NCBI GenBank assembly: GCA_037576215.1
Contig: JBANDB010000001.1
Span: 6,510,001-6,574,000, forward strand
Source: Armillaria gallica
Taxonomy: Eukaryota > Basidiomycota > Agaricomycetes > Agaricales > Physalacriaceae
DNA: 64,000 nucleotides
Direction of reading: 5' to 3'
Shown: piece after piece, positions 46,594 through 56,853 of the stretch
Layout: every line of letters begins with the position of its first letter
Position numbering within the stretch: the first letter of the stretch is position 1
Made by a program: the position numbers and the translations under genes
Notes under the pieces: generated by a model
Database searches by the model: none
Told to the model about the DNA's origin: nothing
The model's input: only the letters and a program-made list of their open reading frames with translations

Positions 46594-47752
46594 CGCTAGG
46601 CTGCAACTCCGAGGAGATAGCAACTGACATCAGTACATGTGTGTTAGCATTGTTAACCAATGTTGCAACGCTCAGAGACAGGATCTGGCCCCGAGCCAGG
46701 CTCCTGAGTCAGCACCAAGCAATGGCGTGCTAATGGCAACATGCGCGGGATGCAGGCGAGGGAGCTCAGCAACTTAAATGATACTATATTTGGTGGTACG
46801 AATTTGTAGAACATAAAATAGATAAATAGCGCAGTATAATAGTAGTGTACAAGTTTCGGACCCCCATTGTAGTCGTGCGCAAGCCTTCAGCTTGACGCCG
46901 TAGCTTCTGGATCAGTTTGTAACTTCGAGTGAGAGAATAAACCTAGATTTGATATCATACCGAGTGAATTGAGTCGTGCGCTAGGCATAGAAAGCTAACG
47001 CGGTGCTTGTGTGACTGTTGATTGGTTGGGTGACTTGCGCTCTAACCTGAGAAGAAGAGTATAGTGTCATTGAGGACACGCTCTTGTGCTTTGAGGGTTT
47101 CTTGTGATGCGAGGCACTACAGGTGGCAGAGGTTCAAACCCTTTGGCTTGATTAGTGCTCGCTTGAGGGTATATATTTCCCAAGTGGCATAGGTTCAAAC
47201 CCTGTGACTTGCAGACGGTGTTTTATAAGGTTTTCTGTGTCTCTGGATCGCATAGGTTAGAACCCTGTGGATCTACGATCGGTTTGGAAGCTTGAGCGTG
47301 TAGGTTTGAACCCTGTGGCTTTAGTGGAAGGTTTTGTGAAGTGTTTCTGCTTGGAGCACGAAGCTTTGAGTCGTGCGTTGGGTGTTTTAAGTCGTTTGAG
47401 GTCATTTCGTGTGTCACTCTAGACTTAGTGAGGGTTTTGTGGACGTCTCTCGACATTGCGTGTACTGTACTACACCTTGCCTTGAGGCCCAGCGACAAAC
47501 TGTCGCTCCTCTTGTTATTAAAAGCCTTTGGACTTAGAGAAATCCAGATACTAGACTCGCGCTATTGCTATACGTTTGTATCCTATATTCTGAGAGTTGC
47601 CTTGCCTTGTTTCTATCTGCTTCTATCGCATCAGAATCCCCCACGAACTTGAGGGTTTGTGTGTGTAGTGTTGGGTGTGGGTGTGATCAGTGTCTTCGAT
47701 GCTGTTGCATTTCTAGCTTGCACGCACAGAGTCTCTTCAGCGCAACTCATCT
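46594..47752 (-). repeat. Right arm of the large inverted repeat
   Basis: The minus-strand copy of the 42911-46095 segment without the LTR insertion: it begins at 47752 with the 63-bp coding relic (GCTGAAGAGACTCTGTG), then TGATCACA from 47689, the B-box-like repeats at 47320-47110, and ends GGAGTTGCAGCCTAG near 46594. Divergence from the left arm is visible by eye, so it is not a very recent duplication. Confidence 0.55.
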
Positions 47753-48235
47753 TTATAGTAATAATATCTTCTAGTGATTTCTATGGTCTTCTAGGACCAC
47801 TAGTTTCTAGTCTAGGCCTCACGTGCATCGGCCGAAGTCAGAGACATTGGTCTTACTTCAATTCTAAACATTCTGAGGTCTAGAGCGCTAGCTCCCGGCA
47901 TGGCCGTGCCCTGTGCATCATAGATCAAGGTTATGCGAAGTATCAATTATCTCCTGAGCTTTGCTGGTTCTATTCTTAGCACACATCCTCTGTGCATCGT
48001 CAGTGTACTCAGTGTCAAGCGCTGGGACTTTATACTTAGTGTGACCCTTATAGTATCACTCTACAGTTAAGCCATGCGCTCCACCGAACATCACTCAAGG
48101 TACTTCATTGCCTGTGCTTAGGACATTGCGCTCTAAGGCCTCTCGCATTGCTTTGGTATCTAGGTTCTGTAAAATGTATGTATTGATACATTTTGCGAAA
48201 TTACACGTGTGAACGCTTTTCAAGCATGTCAGCAG
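47739..48235 (-). repeat. ~500-bp repeat unit, second copy, inverted
   Basis: The opposite-strand copy of 46096-46593. Its far end (GCATGTCAGCG) is split by element D at 48236, so that the last bases lie at 51573. It holds GTTAAGCCATGCGCTCCACC and CTGGGACTTTATACTTAG, the complements of landmarks in the first copy. Confidence 0.5.
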
Positions 48236-48380
48236 TGTAGTAGTGGGACCTGTCGCATTTGGTCATGTTTGGCAGGAGCTTTGGGCAGTTAGATAGCTTT
48301 CATGTTTGTAGTTAGCACAATCATCAGCATTTGCCTAGAGCACAGCGATAGTCTCTTTGGAGTCACCTCAGGCCATCCCA
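48236..48380 (+). repeat. 5' LTR of element D (145 bp)
   Basis: Very short LTR, TGTAGTAG...CATCCCA. It differs from the copy at 51428 at only about six positions, so the element is moderately young. Followed after 3 bp by the TGG of a primer-binding site. Confidence 0.8.
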
Positions 48381-48614
48381 TTGTGGTGACAAGAGTGCAA
48401 TTCTCACCTGCTTTGCTTTCTTGCTTTCTCTTTGGCTCTAAAAAATTTTAGCAGTATCTCCAATTTGCGTTCATCTGCATCCAGCATCTAGCGATTCTCC
48501 AGTGTCTATCTTATACAGGATCAAAGCATTTTATTTTCGAATTCAGAGTGAATTTTGTGATTTATTTGGCCAGCACATGTATTTTCAGTGCAATTCAAGC
48601 AGTTTTGGAACACA

Positions 48615-51389
48615 ATGGGTAAAGCAGCACAGGAGAGATGAGCGGCACGATTACAGGCTGAGGCATCTGCAAAGCGACAGGCTGAGGAATTACCAGCTAC
48701 AGCAGATACAGCATCACCAGCATCCAGCACAAAATCAGGTGCAATACCATCAGAATCGGTTGAGCCTCAGCTCCCGACAGCATCATATTTCGAGCTTTTG
48801 GAAGCTACCCCCATGTCAGATCCATTTCATAACGCACTTGCAGAATTCATACAGGCTCCTGACAGTGCAAAGACTATCGCGCTGCATGCATTATGGGATC
48901 ATGCATGCAAACTGGGCCAGGATGGGATTTCAGGCACCAGAGAAGTAGAAGGGAAGAGCGAGTACGAGAGAGGAAGGGATGAGGGATTGGCAGAAGGTAT
49001 CAGCAAAGGACGAGCCACTGGGTATGAAGAAGCGAGGTTAGCAGCCATTGAGGAGGGACACTGGCAAGAGTCGACAGCATACAGGAAGGGTCACTGCGCT
49101 GGATGGGAGGCAGGGAAGGAGAAGGGAGTTTCAATGGAGAAGGATTGTTGGATGCAGGCTGGGCATGCAAGAGAAGGACAGTGTTTGGTGCAGCATGGCG
49201 AGCATGGGGATATGGAAGTGCAGACGGATACTCTCCCTGAGACGACGAGGACTTCAATAGGTGTTCAAGCAGATCCAGCTATTTCCGTCAGCGCAACCCC
49301 TCCACTCACGACAATGGCACCTTTTATGTGGGCAGATGATGCTGATTTGATTCCCATTCATCTGCCAGATTCACTATGCACAGTTCTGAAACCACCACTA
49401 CCACGCTGATGAGCCTCCAGGCTCTATACACTCAGAATTCGCGGATTTATCCATCCATCACCGAATATCTTCGAAACGATGCCATTATAACCCTCACACA
49501 CTCCATAACACTGCCAACTCTCGATAATACCATGGATTTTCGCAGTATAAGCCACAAACATTCAGATCCAGTCCTAAAACCATGACATCCACTCCTCACG
49601 CACTCCGTTATCCTTCCCAGCTCGCCTCGCATCACAATTACCGTATCCCATCATGGCAAGACATCTTTGATCGACAATCATCCTAAAACAGGGTTGCTAT
49701 ATCACTCAGAAGCACTAGTTGATGTGCCCATCAATCATTTAATGAAATGACGTGGTTGATGCGAGTACCCTCCCAGCTATGATAATTACAGCTACAGCAA
49801 CTATAGACCGCGTTTACTAAGGCTGTTACAGTGCCAAGACTTCGAATTATCGTTGCCCCACACATACACCTCAGCATGGCAACTGCAGCTCAATAATCCG
49901 CAGCTACACAGCACCTTATGATCCGCTCATCGCTCAATAAAACCACACAGTTCACATCCATACACGGCAACATCGAGGACTTGCTGTTAGTTTAGAACCA
50001 CAAATACCATATGTTTACTATGGCTATTACAAAAGCCAAGGACTTACAGCCTTACTAAGGCTTCGAAGAATATTCTATTTATAAAATCGTACTTGTAGTA
50101 TAAAAACTAAGTAGATACCGCATTTTTAGAGCTAGTTCTTACCCAGTTGATGAGGCTACGGCATTACCAGTCAGCTACGGTTACTCCAAGTTATTCCTCA
50201 CCGCTTGCTTTACTCTTTAAACGTTGATGGTTGCACCAATACACAAAATCTTGCATCAATAACTTGCTTTTGTCTTTTAATGCCACAACATCACTTCACT
50301 TTCACCACATAGGATTGTTTCATCGCTTTCACCTTCTACATCGCCATCGTTTTCATCACCCAGTTCAGTATTGCCTCCATGTAGGCCCAGTTCAGCTCCA
50401 TAGGATCACCCTCGTCTTTATCATTGTTCGGAGTTGCTGTGCATCTATTGCCGCAGCACCCCACTCAGCACCTCAGTTGCTACAATTTCTACCAGTTTCT
50501 TGCAGTCTCCGTATGTTTATTGCTATTGTTTCGACTCAAAATATTAGGTACACCCCAAGCCACATTTACTAGGCTATTTCGACATCTTCTAGTCCATTGC
50601 CACGATTACTAGAGCATCGCAACATTTTCTAGTCCCTCCCCACGTCTTCCAGTCCTTCCACACGATTTCTAGCCCTCCCCATGTCTTCCAGTCTCTCCCC
50701 ACATTTTCTCGACCGTTGCTACGATTTCTAGCATGTTGCTACGATTTCTAGACCTATTTCCGTGGTCTCTAGATCATTTTCGCAGTTTCTATCATGGTTT
50801 CTTGGTATTCAAGTCATACCAGATTCCGTCCTATCTCATTTATCGAGATCCTTCCCAGCTTACAGCCAACGTCTATTAGTACTCCTTGACCAAGAGTACT
50901 ACTTCGCTGACTTAAAGTCGCAGTGTATCTTGCGTTATTGAGGAATTGACCGCACAGAGGTGCACCGAACCACTCGCAAACACATTGCCTTGATTGCTGT
51001 GTTGCTACGTTAATTGCCTAAGCTCTCTCCGAGTTTTGGGTGTTGCCGTTGCCATGGAAGTCTAGGCTCATCAACGTGACTTCTCAGTGCTACAGTCTGG
51101 GACAGCAAAACCATTTGGCAGTCTCCAGTGTTGATATCATGCTCGTTCACAGCACAGGACTGGTTCATACTTCCGGCGCCAATCACCACCATTTTCATGC
51201 AATCAGACAACTAGGACAGACATACATCACTACGATTCCAAGCCTTTCATTCATGATGGTTCACTTTGGAGTCCACAACAGCCAGATTCAAGCTGGACCA
51301 AGGATCCAAGCTGTCTAAGTATGCTTGCTCAAGCATTGCACTCACTGGGATGGAGGCCACTGAGGCAGAGATGGACTTCTGTAGGCTAG
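48615..51389 (+). pseudogene. Single cargo gene of element D, unknown family, interrupted
   Basis: The frame begins at ATG 48615 (MGKAAQER, then TGA at 48639-48641, then AARLQAEASAKRQAEELPA). It runs open to 49406 with a charged helical middle (EYERGRDEGLAEGISKG, HWQESTAYRKGHCAGWEAGK) and an acidic end before the solo LTR. Discounting the LTR and one 4-bp duplication, it continues in the same frame as RDFSVLQSGTAKPFGSLQ, meets a TGA at 51132-51134, and ends SLGWRPLRQRWTSVG with TAG at 51387. Total about 367 codons. Both internal stops are TGA and fit CGA codons changed at CpG. I recall similar N- and C-terminal text in repetitive Agaricomycete hypothetical proteins. It has no zinc knuckle, protease or polymerase motif. 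Function unknown. Confidence 0.6.
49407..51073 (+). repeat. Solo LTR of the B family inside the gene of element D
   Basis: 1,667 bp, TGATGAGCC...GGCTCATCA, very similar to the 3' LTR of element B. Flanked by ACGC (49403-49406) and ACGT (51074-51077), a 4-bp duplication with one change; removing it restores the reading frame of the host gene. Its 20-bp array (50580-50790) has about ten units. Confidence 0.88.
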
Positions 51390-51427
51390 CATGATGAGGA
51401 TGCCATGCATTCTTTGATGGGGGCACA

Positions 51428-51572
51428 TGTAGTAGTGGGACCTGTCACATTTGGTCATGTTTGGCAGGAGCTTTGGGAAGTTAGATAGCTTTCGTGTTTG
51501 TAGTTAGCACAATCATCAGCATTTGCCTAGAGCACAGCGATAGTCTCTTCGGAGTCAGCTCAGGCCATCCCA
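51428..51572 (+). repeat. 3' LTR of element D (145 bp)
   Basis: Starts TGTAGTAGTGGGACC directly after the purine tract GATGGGGGCACA and ends GGCCATCCCA. Same length as the 5' copy. Confidence 0.8.
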
Positions 51573-52356
51573 GCGGTCCCAGCTTTGATGCTAACTGCAT
51601 TTCAAAAACCCCTCCGCCAGTACTCTATGAGGGATCGTGTTGCAGCCGACGTACCTCTTATGGTGGGATTTTAAGAAACTCAGCTAAGTGACAAATGAGG
51701 GTTGCCACTGTTTAATGCAAGCTACTGATTAAAGGCAGCTGAAGTAGCCACTAGGATGAACGTGGGAGCCGCCACTGCCCGAGGAGGAAGTCTTGGGTGG
51801 ATTATAAAGAAGCTCACAGGTAATGAGGCTGTGAACAAACCACTCGATGGACCCTCCTACATTGTGTCCTACTTATTTAACATCAATATTGTATTGGCCA
51901 ACATAGGAGGAGGGGAAGTTCTGATGATGGAAAGCCTAACGATGGGGGAGGAATTAGCTTTACTGGGATGCATACCCGGAAGCATGGGACAACGACCAAG
52001 ATTCCTCTTCCCTGCTTTCAACCTCCTTCTTCATCTCATACAAGGCCTAGTAGATGGATGGAACAACGACGCCGAGGCCTTGATGAACAAAAGATGGGAT
52101 CTGATCCTTAAAGGGGAAGGAGAAGCCATGATGGAAGAAGAGTGGGAAAAGTACATCGTCGACTTCTGCTCTGAACGCTCACCTGATTGATCCTACTCTT
52201 TCTCAGAGAACAACGCCAGATACGGTGTTGATATCTTCAAGTCAGCTTACCCAGAAGCATGGACATCAATTCGCCTATGGGACATGAACTTTCCCGAGAA
52301 GTATCAAGGCCCTGCCAGAATATTCGAGTCCTATTAAGACTGGGGAGGCTATGTGA
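51573..52356 (+). pseudogene. Third ORF of element C, C-terminal part
   Basis: Starting at 51573 the plus frame reads VPALMLTAFQKPLRQYSMRD and continues, with three stops, into the 144-codon open stretch 51756-52190 (ATARGGSLGWIIKKLTGNEA, DGPSYIVSYLFNINIVLANI, RPRFLFPAFNLLLHLIQGLV). After a TGA come YPEAWTSIRLWDMNFPEKYQ and DWGGYV, directly before the 3' LTR of C. It has the same direction as pol and the same unknown character as the 38930 ORF, so I take it as the C-terminal end of that protein, separated by the 42974-51572 insertion complex. The sum is about 1,045 codons. Two separate genes remain possible. Confidence 0.5.
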
Positions 52357-52811
52357 TGTGACAATGATGCCAAGTGAGTCATACTTACCAGACGTGACTC
52401 ATAGCGATGGCTCACCGAGTATATTTAGTCTTAAAGTGACTCTGAATGACTTTACTATGACTCAGAATGTAATATATAAGTAGCTAGAATAGCTTAGGGA
52501 ATGATAACCTCTTTTTCTCTCTCTCACATAGTGTTATACCTTAAGAATTGGACCTGTTGCAGGCCAGAGGAAAATATGTCTTGAGATTGAATCAAGAATG
52601 GCTATTCTAAGTATAATAGTCTACTTGGCTCCATAGCTCGCTAAGAATTGCTCACTTCACTAACATCAGTAGCTACCTGCACACTACACTACTAAGAAGA
52701 ACACCACTCTCGCTCTTCAATAGCACAGATCTTGTCTTGAGTACTTCATTGTAACTCTCAGAACTTGAAGCTTGTGTTACCCTAAGTAAGATTAGGTCCA
52801 CCCGCTTCACA
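52357..52811 (+). repeat. 3' LTR of element C, intact, holding the empty site of element B
   Basis: 455 bp, TGTGACAATG ... CTTCACA, preceded by a purine-rich tract (GACTGGGGAGGCT). At 52392-52395 it carries a single ACGT in the setting CTTACCAGACGTGACTCATA, exactly the site that is duplicated around element B in the 5' LTR. It is followed by the GTTTC target repeat at 52812. Confidence 0.88.
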
Positions 52812-53423
52812 GTTTCCTGCTGGATCCTAATCTAGGACCAGGTTCTGAAGGATTCAATGCTGCATCGATCATTCATATGGGTCACTCTTTCATACCATTG
52901 CATTGTAATCAGGATGATTGTTTCTTCCTCATTGTGAGTACATATAGGTTCTCATCCTATTGTTGAAATCATCAATATCTGACTCCTTCATTCTTCTGTC
53001 AGTGCCCCACTTCAGTAACATCTTGGGTCCTGTTGAACAACTCTTGGCCCTCAACCATGATGTTAACAAACCCAAAGAGGATCATGCATGCTTTGCATAC
53101 TGTATACTCTTTGAGGCTGGTGTTATGCTTGCAGCATGTCTAAGGGTGTAATTTTGCAAAATGCCAAACCTTACACCATAGCAATGTGGAAGCATAATGA
53201 GCAGGCTGATAGTGCAAGTGGCATGCAAAGAAGCAAGGTCACAGAGGTAGAAAGCTCTATGATAGAAAAGGAAGCAGCGGAATTAAAACATAAGGACTTC
53301 ATCATTGCACTGTACCTTACAGGCAGGCATGGCCATAAGGCCAAAGAGCAAGCTCACTTGCAAAGCAATCCATTCTGCAGTAGAGAATTAAGCCTCAGTG
53401 GGATGCGCTTGAACATGGGCTAA
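52812..53423 (+). pseudogene. Right half of the gene split by element C
   Basis: The frame from the left side of C (ending HYCF at 22776) continues here as LLDPNLGPGSEGFNAAS, then FIPLHCNQDDCFFLIVST to about 52930. After a probable small indel come RFS...PIVEIINI and, in the frame 52960-53151, PVEQLLALNHDVNKPKEDHA. A further frame (53136-53423) overlaps by 16 bp. No recognised domain. It is evidence of what C landed in, not of a working gene. Confidence 0.4.
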
Positions 53424-55052
53424 GACTAAATTAGATAACTATGCATCTGTAATCATGATGTGTGGTCTCTGGAGATCTAGAGAAACAATATCACACATGT
53501 GATAACTGAGAGAACCCCCAGGCATGGCCTAGAAACAGATGTCAGCTGATGAAAGTAGCATGTGGGCTCAAAGTCCGAAGTGTTCCTTGGTTACCAAGTC
53601 TAGAATATGACACTGTCACCTTCGGAGCAGACTCGAAAACTGAATATGAAGTATGATTGGTGATTGAGGATTAAGCAGCTATTGAGTGAAAGTCATGGGC
53701 TACTCTGCTGCTAGGGTGAGCAATGTAGATGTCACTTAGCTCTTTGAGACTACTAAAAAGAGGAGCTAGCAGCATTCTGCCAAGAGCACTGTGCTAGCTC
53801 AGATGAAGGATTATTGGCCAACAAAGAATTAAATTACTAAAGAACTGTTTGTAATAATCAATCACCTATAGTATAAGTATAGTAGAATTTCATGTATTAA
53901 GGCAAGCTACCTACCCCCCACATATAGTAATACAGTTTCAGTTTGAATCTGGACTTGTTGCAATGTGTAAGAGTTAGTAACTTCGAGTATTGGCTAGAAT
54001 GCAAGTTTAGCGAGCTCATAGAGAAATAACAAGAGAAACATTTTAGATAAAAACTTTGGTTTACTTGAGATAAGAAAGAGATTTGGAGCCAGTGATGCTG
54101 TGCCAGTCTTGAGAGTTTACTGGATTCCATCTGAGAGAGAGCTCTGTTCCTTTTCTGGTTCAGTGTAAAAGAGAATTTGTGTTGTGCCAGCCTCTGTGTA
54201 GGTTTTGAATAGTTTGCAAGGGAATCAGCCAGATTGAGCTATTCTAGCAGTTGCACAAAGTGTGACAGGTGTGCATAGTTGGACCTTGTGGCACCATGGT
54301 TAGGGCAAGCACACTGTGTGTGAGAACTTGTGAGAATGGTTTTTGAGAGTGTTGTGAATTGATTGGGAGTGCTGAGGGCCTCTATCATGACAAGTTTGAG
54401 AGTCAGGTTTAGCAATTAAGAGAAAAGCAGCATCACATGCAGATTAGATTTAGCAGTGGGTTGTACTTAGTGAGCTCACTGACCAGACTTGGTCATTTTG
54501 CACATCTGCATATTTATGTGTTTTGGCTATTGAAACATCCTTTGCCTTGAGGATTGCATGGTTTACCATGCTCTCTTGTAAAAGCTTTGAGGAAATAGAG
54601 AAATTGAGAATGGCTTGAGAATTATATGTTGCTATGCACTTCATTCTAGAGAGCTCACTAATATATATTGAGATACTGTCAGCACACAATTGGAATTAAA
54701 TTCCTTGACCCCCTTCACACTTAAGGAGATTGTGTGTGTGTGTGTGTGTGTTTAGTGGGATTGAGTATAGGTTTAGTGTGTTCATGCTAGGCCATACTTA
54801 GTTTCACTGGTGCCTGTCACCAGCCTTGTCACCAAGGCAGGTTTCTACCAGTGATTGGAGATCCATGACAACAATGCCACCCCAGCCTGGCCATCCACTG
54901 CTTCCTGTCTAGACTTCTGCCTCAAACATGCTGAGGAGCCACACATGGTGGAGGATGTAGATGATGATGTCAAACTAGACAGCATTATGAGGATGACACC
55001 CAGCCCCCATCTGATGGGTTGGTCTCCACTGCTGGTTGAAATTGTGCTTCAC
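53424..55052. other. Decayed DNA with a TG microsatellite
   Basis: No gene recognised. A (TG)n run lies at 54730-54752. The frame at 54855-55055 ends where a B-family LTR starts and has no motif I can name. Confidence 0.45.
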
Positions 55053-56556
55053 TGATGAGCCTCTATGCTCTGTACACTCAAAATTTGTGGATTTTCTCTA
55101 CTAATTAACATTACTGTCCCTTCGATGGCCTTTCAGCAAACCAAAGTTTGCACATATAGCAATACTACTTTCACCCTATGGCAACCGCTCCCCACATGCT
55201 TTGATACCCATCCCATATTGTTACGCATCATAACTCCTGTATTTCATCATAGCAAGGCACCCTTGATTGACCATCATTCTAAAACAGAATTGCTGCATCA
55301 CTCAGAAGCAACTAGTTGACATGCTCATTGATCACTTAATAAAATGACATGATTGATGCAGGTACCTTTCCAGCTACAATAATTACAGCTACAGCAACTA
55401 CAGACCATGTTTACTAAGGCTGTTACAATGCCAAGGCCTCAAGAAAACATAGCCCCACATGTACTCCTCAGCACAACAACTATCGCCCAGCAATCCACAG
55501 CTAAACAGCACTTAGTGATCTGCTCATCACTCAATAAAACTATATGGTTTTCATCCAAACATGGCAACATCAACAAGTTGCTGTTACTTTCAAAGGTTAA
55601 AAGATCATATGTCAATTATGATTTTACTAAACTAAGACCTTACAGCCTTACAAAGCCTCACATATGTACTCTATTTATAATTTCGTACTTGTAGTATAAA
55701 AACTAGTTAGAAAATGTAGTGTAAAGACAGTTCATGACCAGTTGACCACAGTCTATGTCAATCTATCATCACATCTCAGTCTATGCCAGTAAACTATGTT
55801 TATTCACTGTCCTATGGCAATACACCGTTCACCTCAGCATATTCTCAATTGCATGTCAACTCTTAAACTCACCAGAGTTATTCCACAGTTTTTAACTGTG
55901 AAGAGTTCTTCCACACTTGCTCTTCACTCTTAACACTATTGGTACACAATCATATTGTGTCAATATGTGATTGCCATGCCATATCTTGCCCACATTATCT
56001 TTTACTAGGCTGTCATAGTTTCACTTTCACACTATTGGAGTTTTCACCTTTTCACTTTCACCACCATTATTGTTGCCCACTTGGGTAGTCTTTGAGTAGA
56101 CTTAGGATCAGTATCAGCAAGTTTTTGTATAGTATTAGTATAGGACAGTCTCTCAAGCAGACATGAATGTTAGTTTTGACATAGAATAGCATCATTCAGT
56201 ACAAGACCAGTTTCAACATCGACTTCAGCACTAGCACCATATAGGACCAGTATCATCGCCATTTTTGTAGTTTCATGTTTTCTCTCGCCATTCCACCCTC
56301 AGCACCTCTTTCTATGTTATCTCTCATCTCATTTGATCTCAGTACCACATTTTCTCATCAATTCTCTCACTTCTAGACCAATTGCTATTGGTTTAGTCCA
56401 TCTTCTATTGTTCACCCCACTCAGATTACCATCTAGCAACATTTTCTAGTTTCATAGCACATTTTCTCATATGGATTTGTGGTATTAATGTCATACCTGT
56501 TTCCATTTTCTCTCCCTTTGAGAGATCCCTACTGGCTTATAGCCAAAGCATCTAGT
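55053..56556 (+). repeat. Old, CpG-decayed LTR of the B family, 3' end missing
   Basis: It starts TGATGAGCCTCTATGCTC and follows the 41044 subfamily through AGTATAAAAACTAG (near 55695) and the promoter-distal part, up to CATCTAGTACC near 56553, where similarity stops. Almost every CpG of the younger copies is TG or CA here (for example AATTCGCGG has become AATTTGTGG). The end of the LTR and right-hand duplication are lost. Confidence 0.75.
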
Positions 56557-56853
56557 ACCATCCCATGTTTCCCAGATTTGCCAAAATGATTGGGTACACC
56601 CAGAATCCAAAATGTCATTTTCCACCTGTGAGTCCACAGCCTCCTTATGGCAATTTCTGGGTGGATCCAGTAACCTTCTCAGTATTATTTCACCTGGACT
56701 TTTCAACTTATATATTACCTTGAAAAAGCTCAGATATATACCTGTCTGAAATAGGACCAGGAAATTGTGACCTGCCTGACACAATGTCATCCAAATCCAA
56801 ATTAGGACAAAAATTCACGTGTGACTACCACACTACCACAAGTGTACTATAAT

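Larger units (their letters stand above)
48236..51572 (+). mobile_element. Miniature LTR element carrying one non-pol gene (element D)
   Basis: Two direct repeats of exactly 145 bp, 48236-48380 and 51428-51572, both starting TGTAGTAGTGGGACCTGTC and ending GGCCATCCCA. After the first comes TGGTGACAAGAGTGC (48384), a good primer-binding site; before the second comes GATGGGGGCACA, a purine tract. The flanks GCAG (48232-48235) and GCGG (51573-51576) look like a 4-bp target duplication with one change. The internal region holds a single reading frame and no gag-pol text. With the B-family solo LTR removed the element is about 1.67 kb. Size and LTR length match TRIM-type elements, but a conserved cargo frame is unusual for them. 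Confidence 0.8.
22777..52811 (+). mobile_element. Ty3/gypsy chromodomain retrotransposon (element C), 30 kb with nested insertions
   Basis: The outer ends are an LTR start at 22777 (TGTGACA...) and an LTR end at 52811 (...CTTCACA), flanked by identical 5-bp repeats GTTTC at 22772-22776 and 52812-52816. The internal region runs gag, pol with PR-RT-RH-IN-chromodomain, then a third ORF, then a purine tract (GACTGGGGAGGCT) and the 3' LTR. Insertions account for about 17.5 kb: element B in the 5' LTR, a 1.36-kb insertion in gag, a solo LTR in the third ORF, and the 42974-51572 complex. Without them the element would be about 12.5 kb, long for a fungal gypsy. Stops and a lost RT aspartate show it is inactive. 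Confidence 0.85.

Noticed and set aside
27762..50572. A 113-141 codon frame seen in three B-family LTRs (27762-28187, 44419-44078 minus, 50231-50572)
   Set aside because: The copies are near-identical at DNA level because the LTRs are young, and the product is a His/Leu-rich string without domain features. It lies across the putative transcription start region. Not enough to call a gene.
54730..54752. TG microsatellite as a functional element
   Set aside because: A plain dinucleotide run in decayed DNA, like the CA run at 6740-6753. No associated feature.
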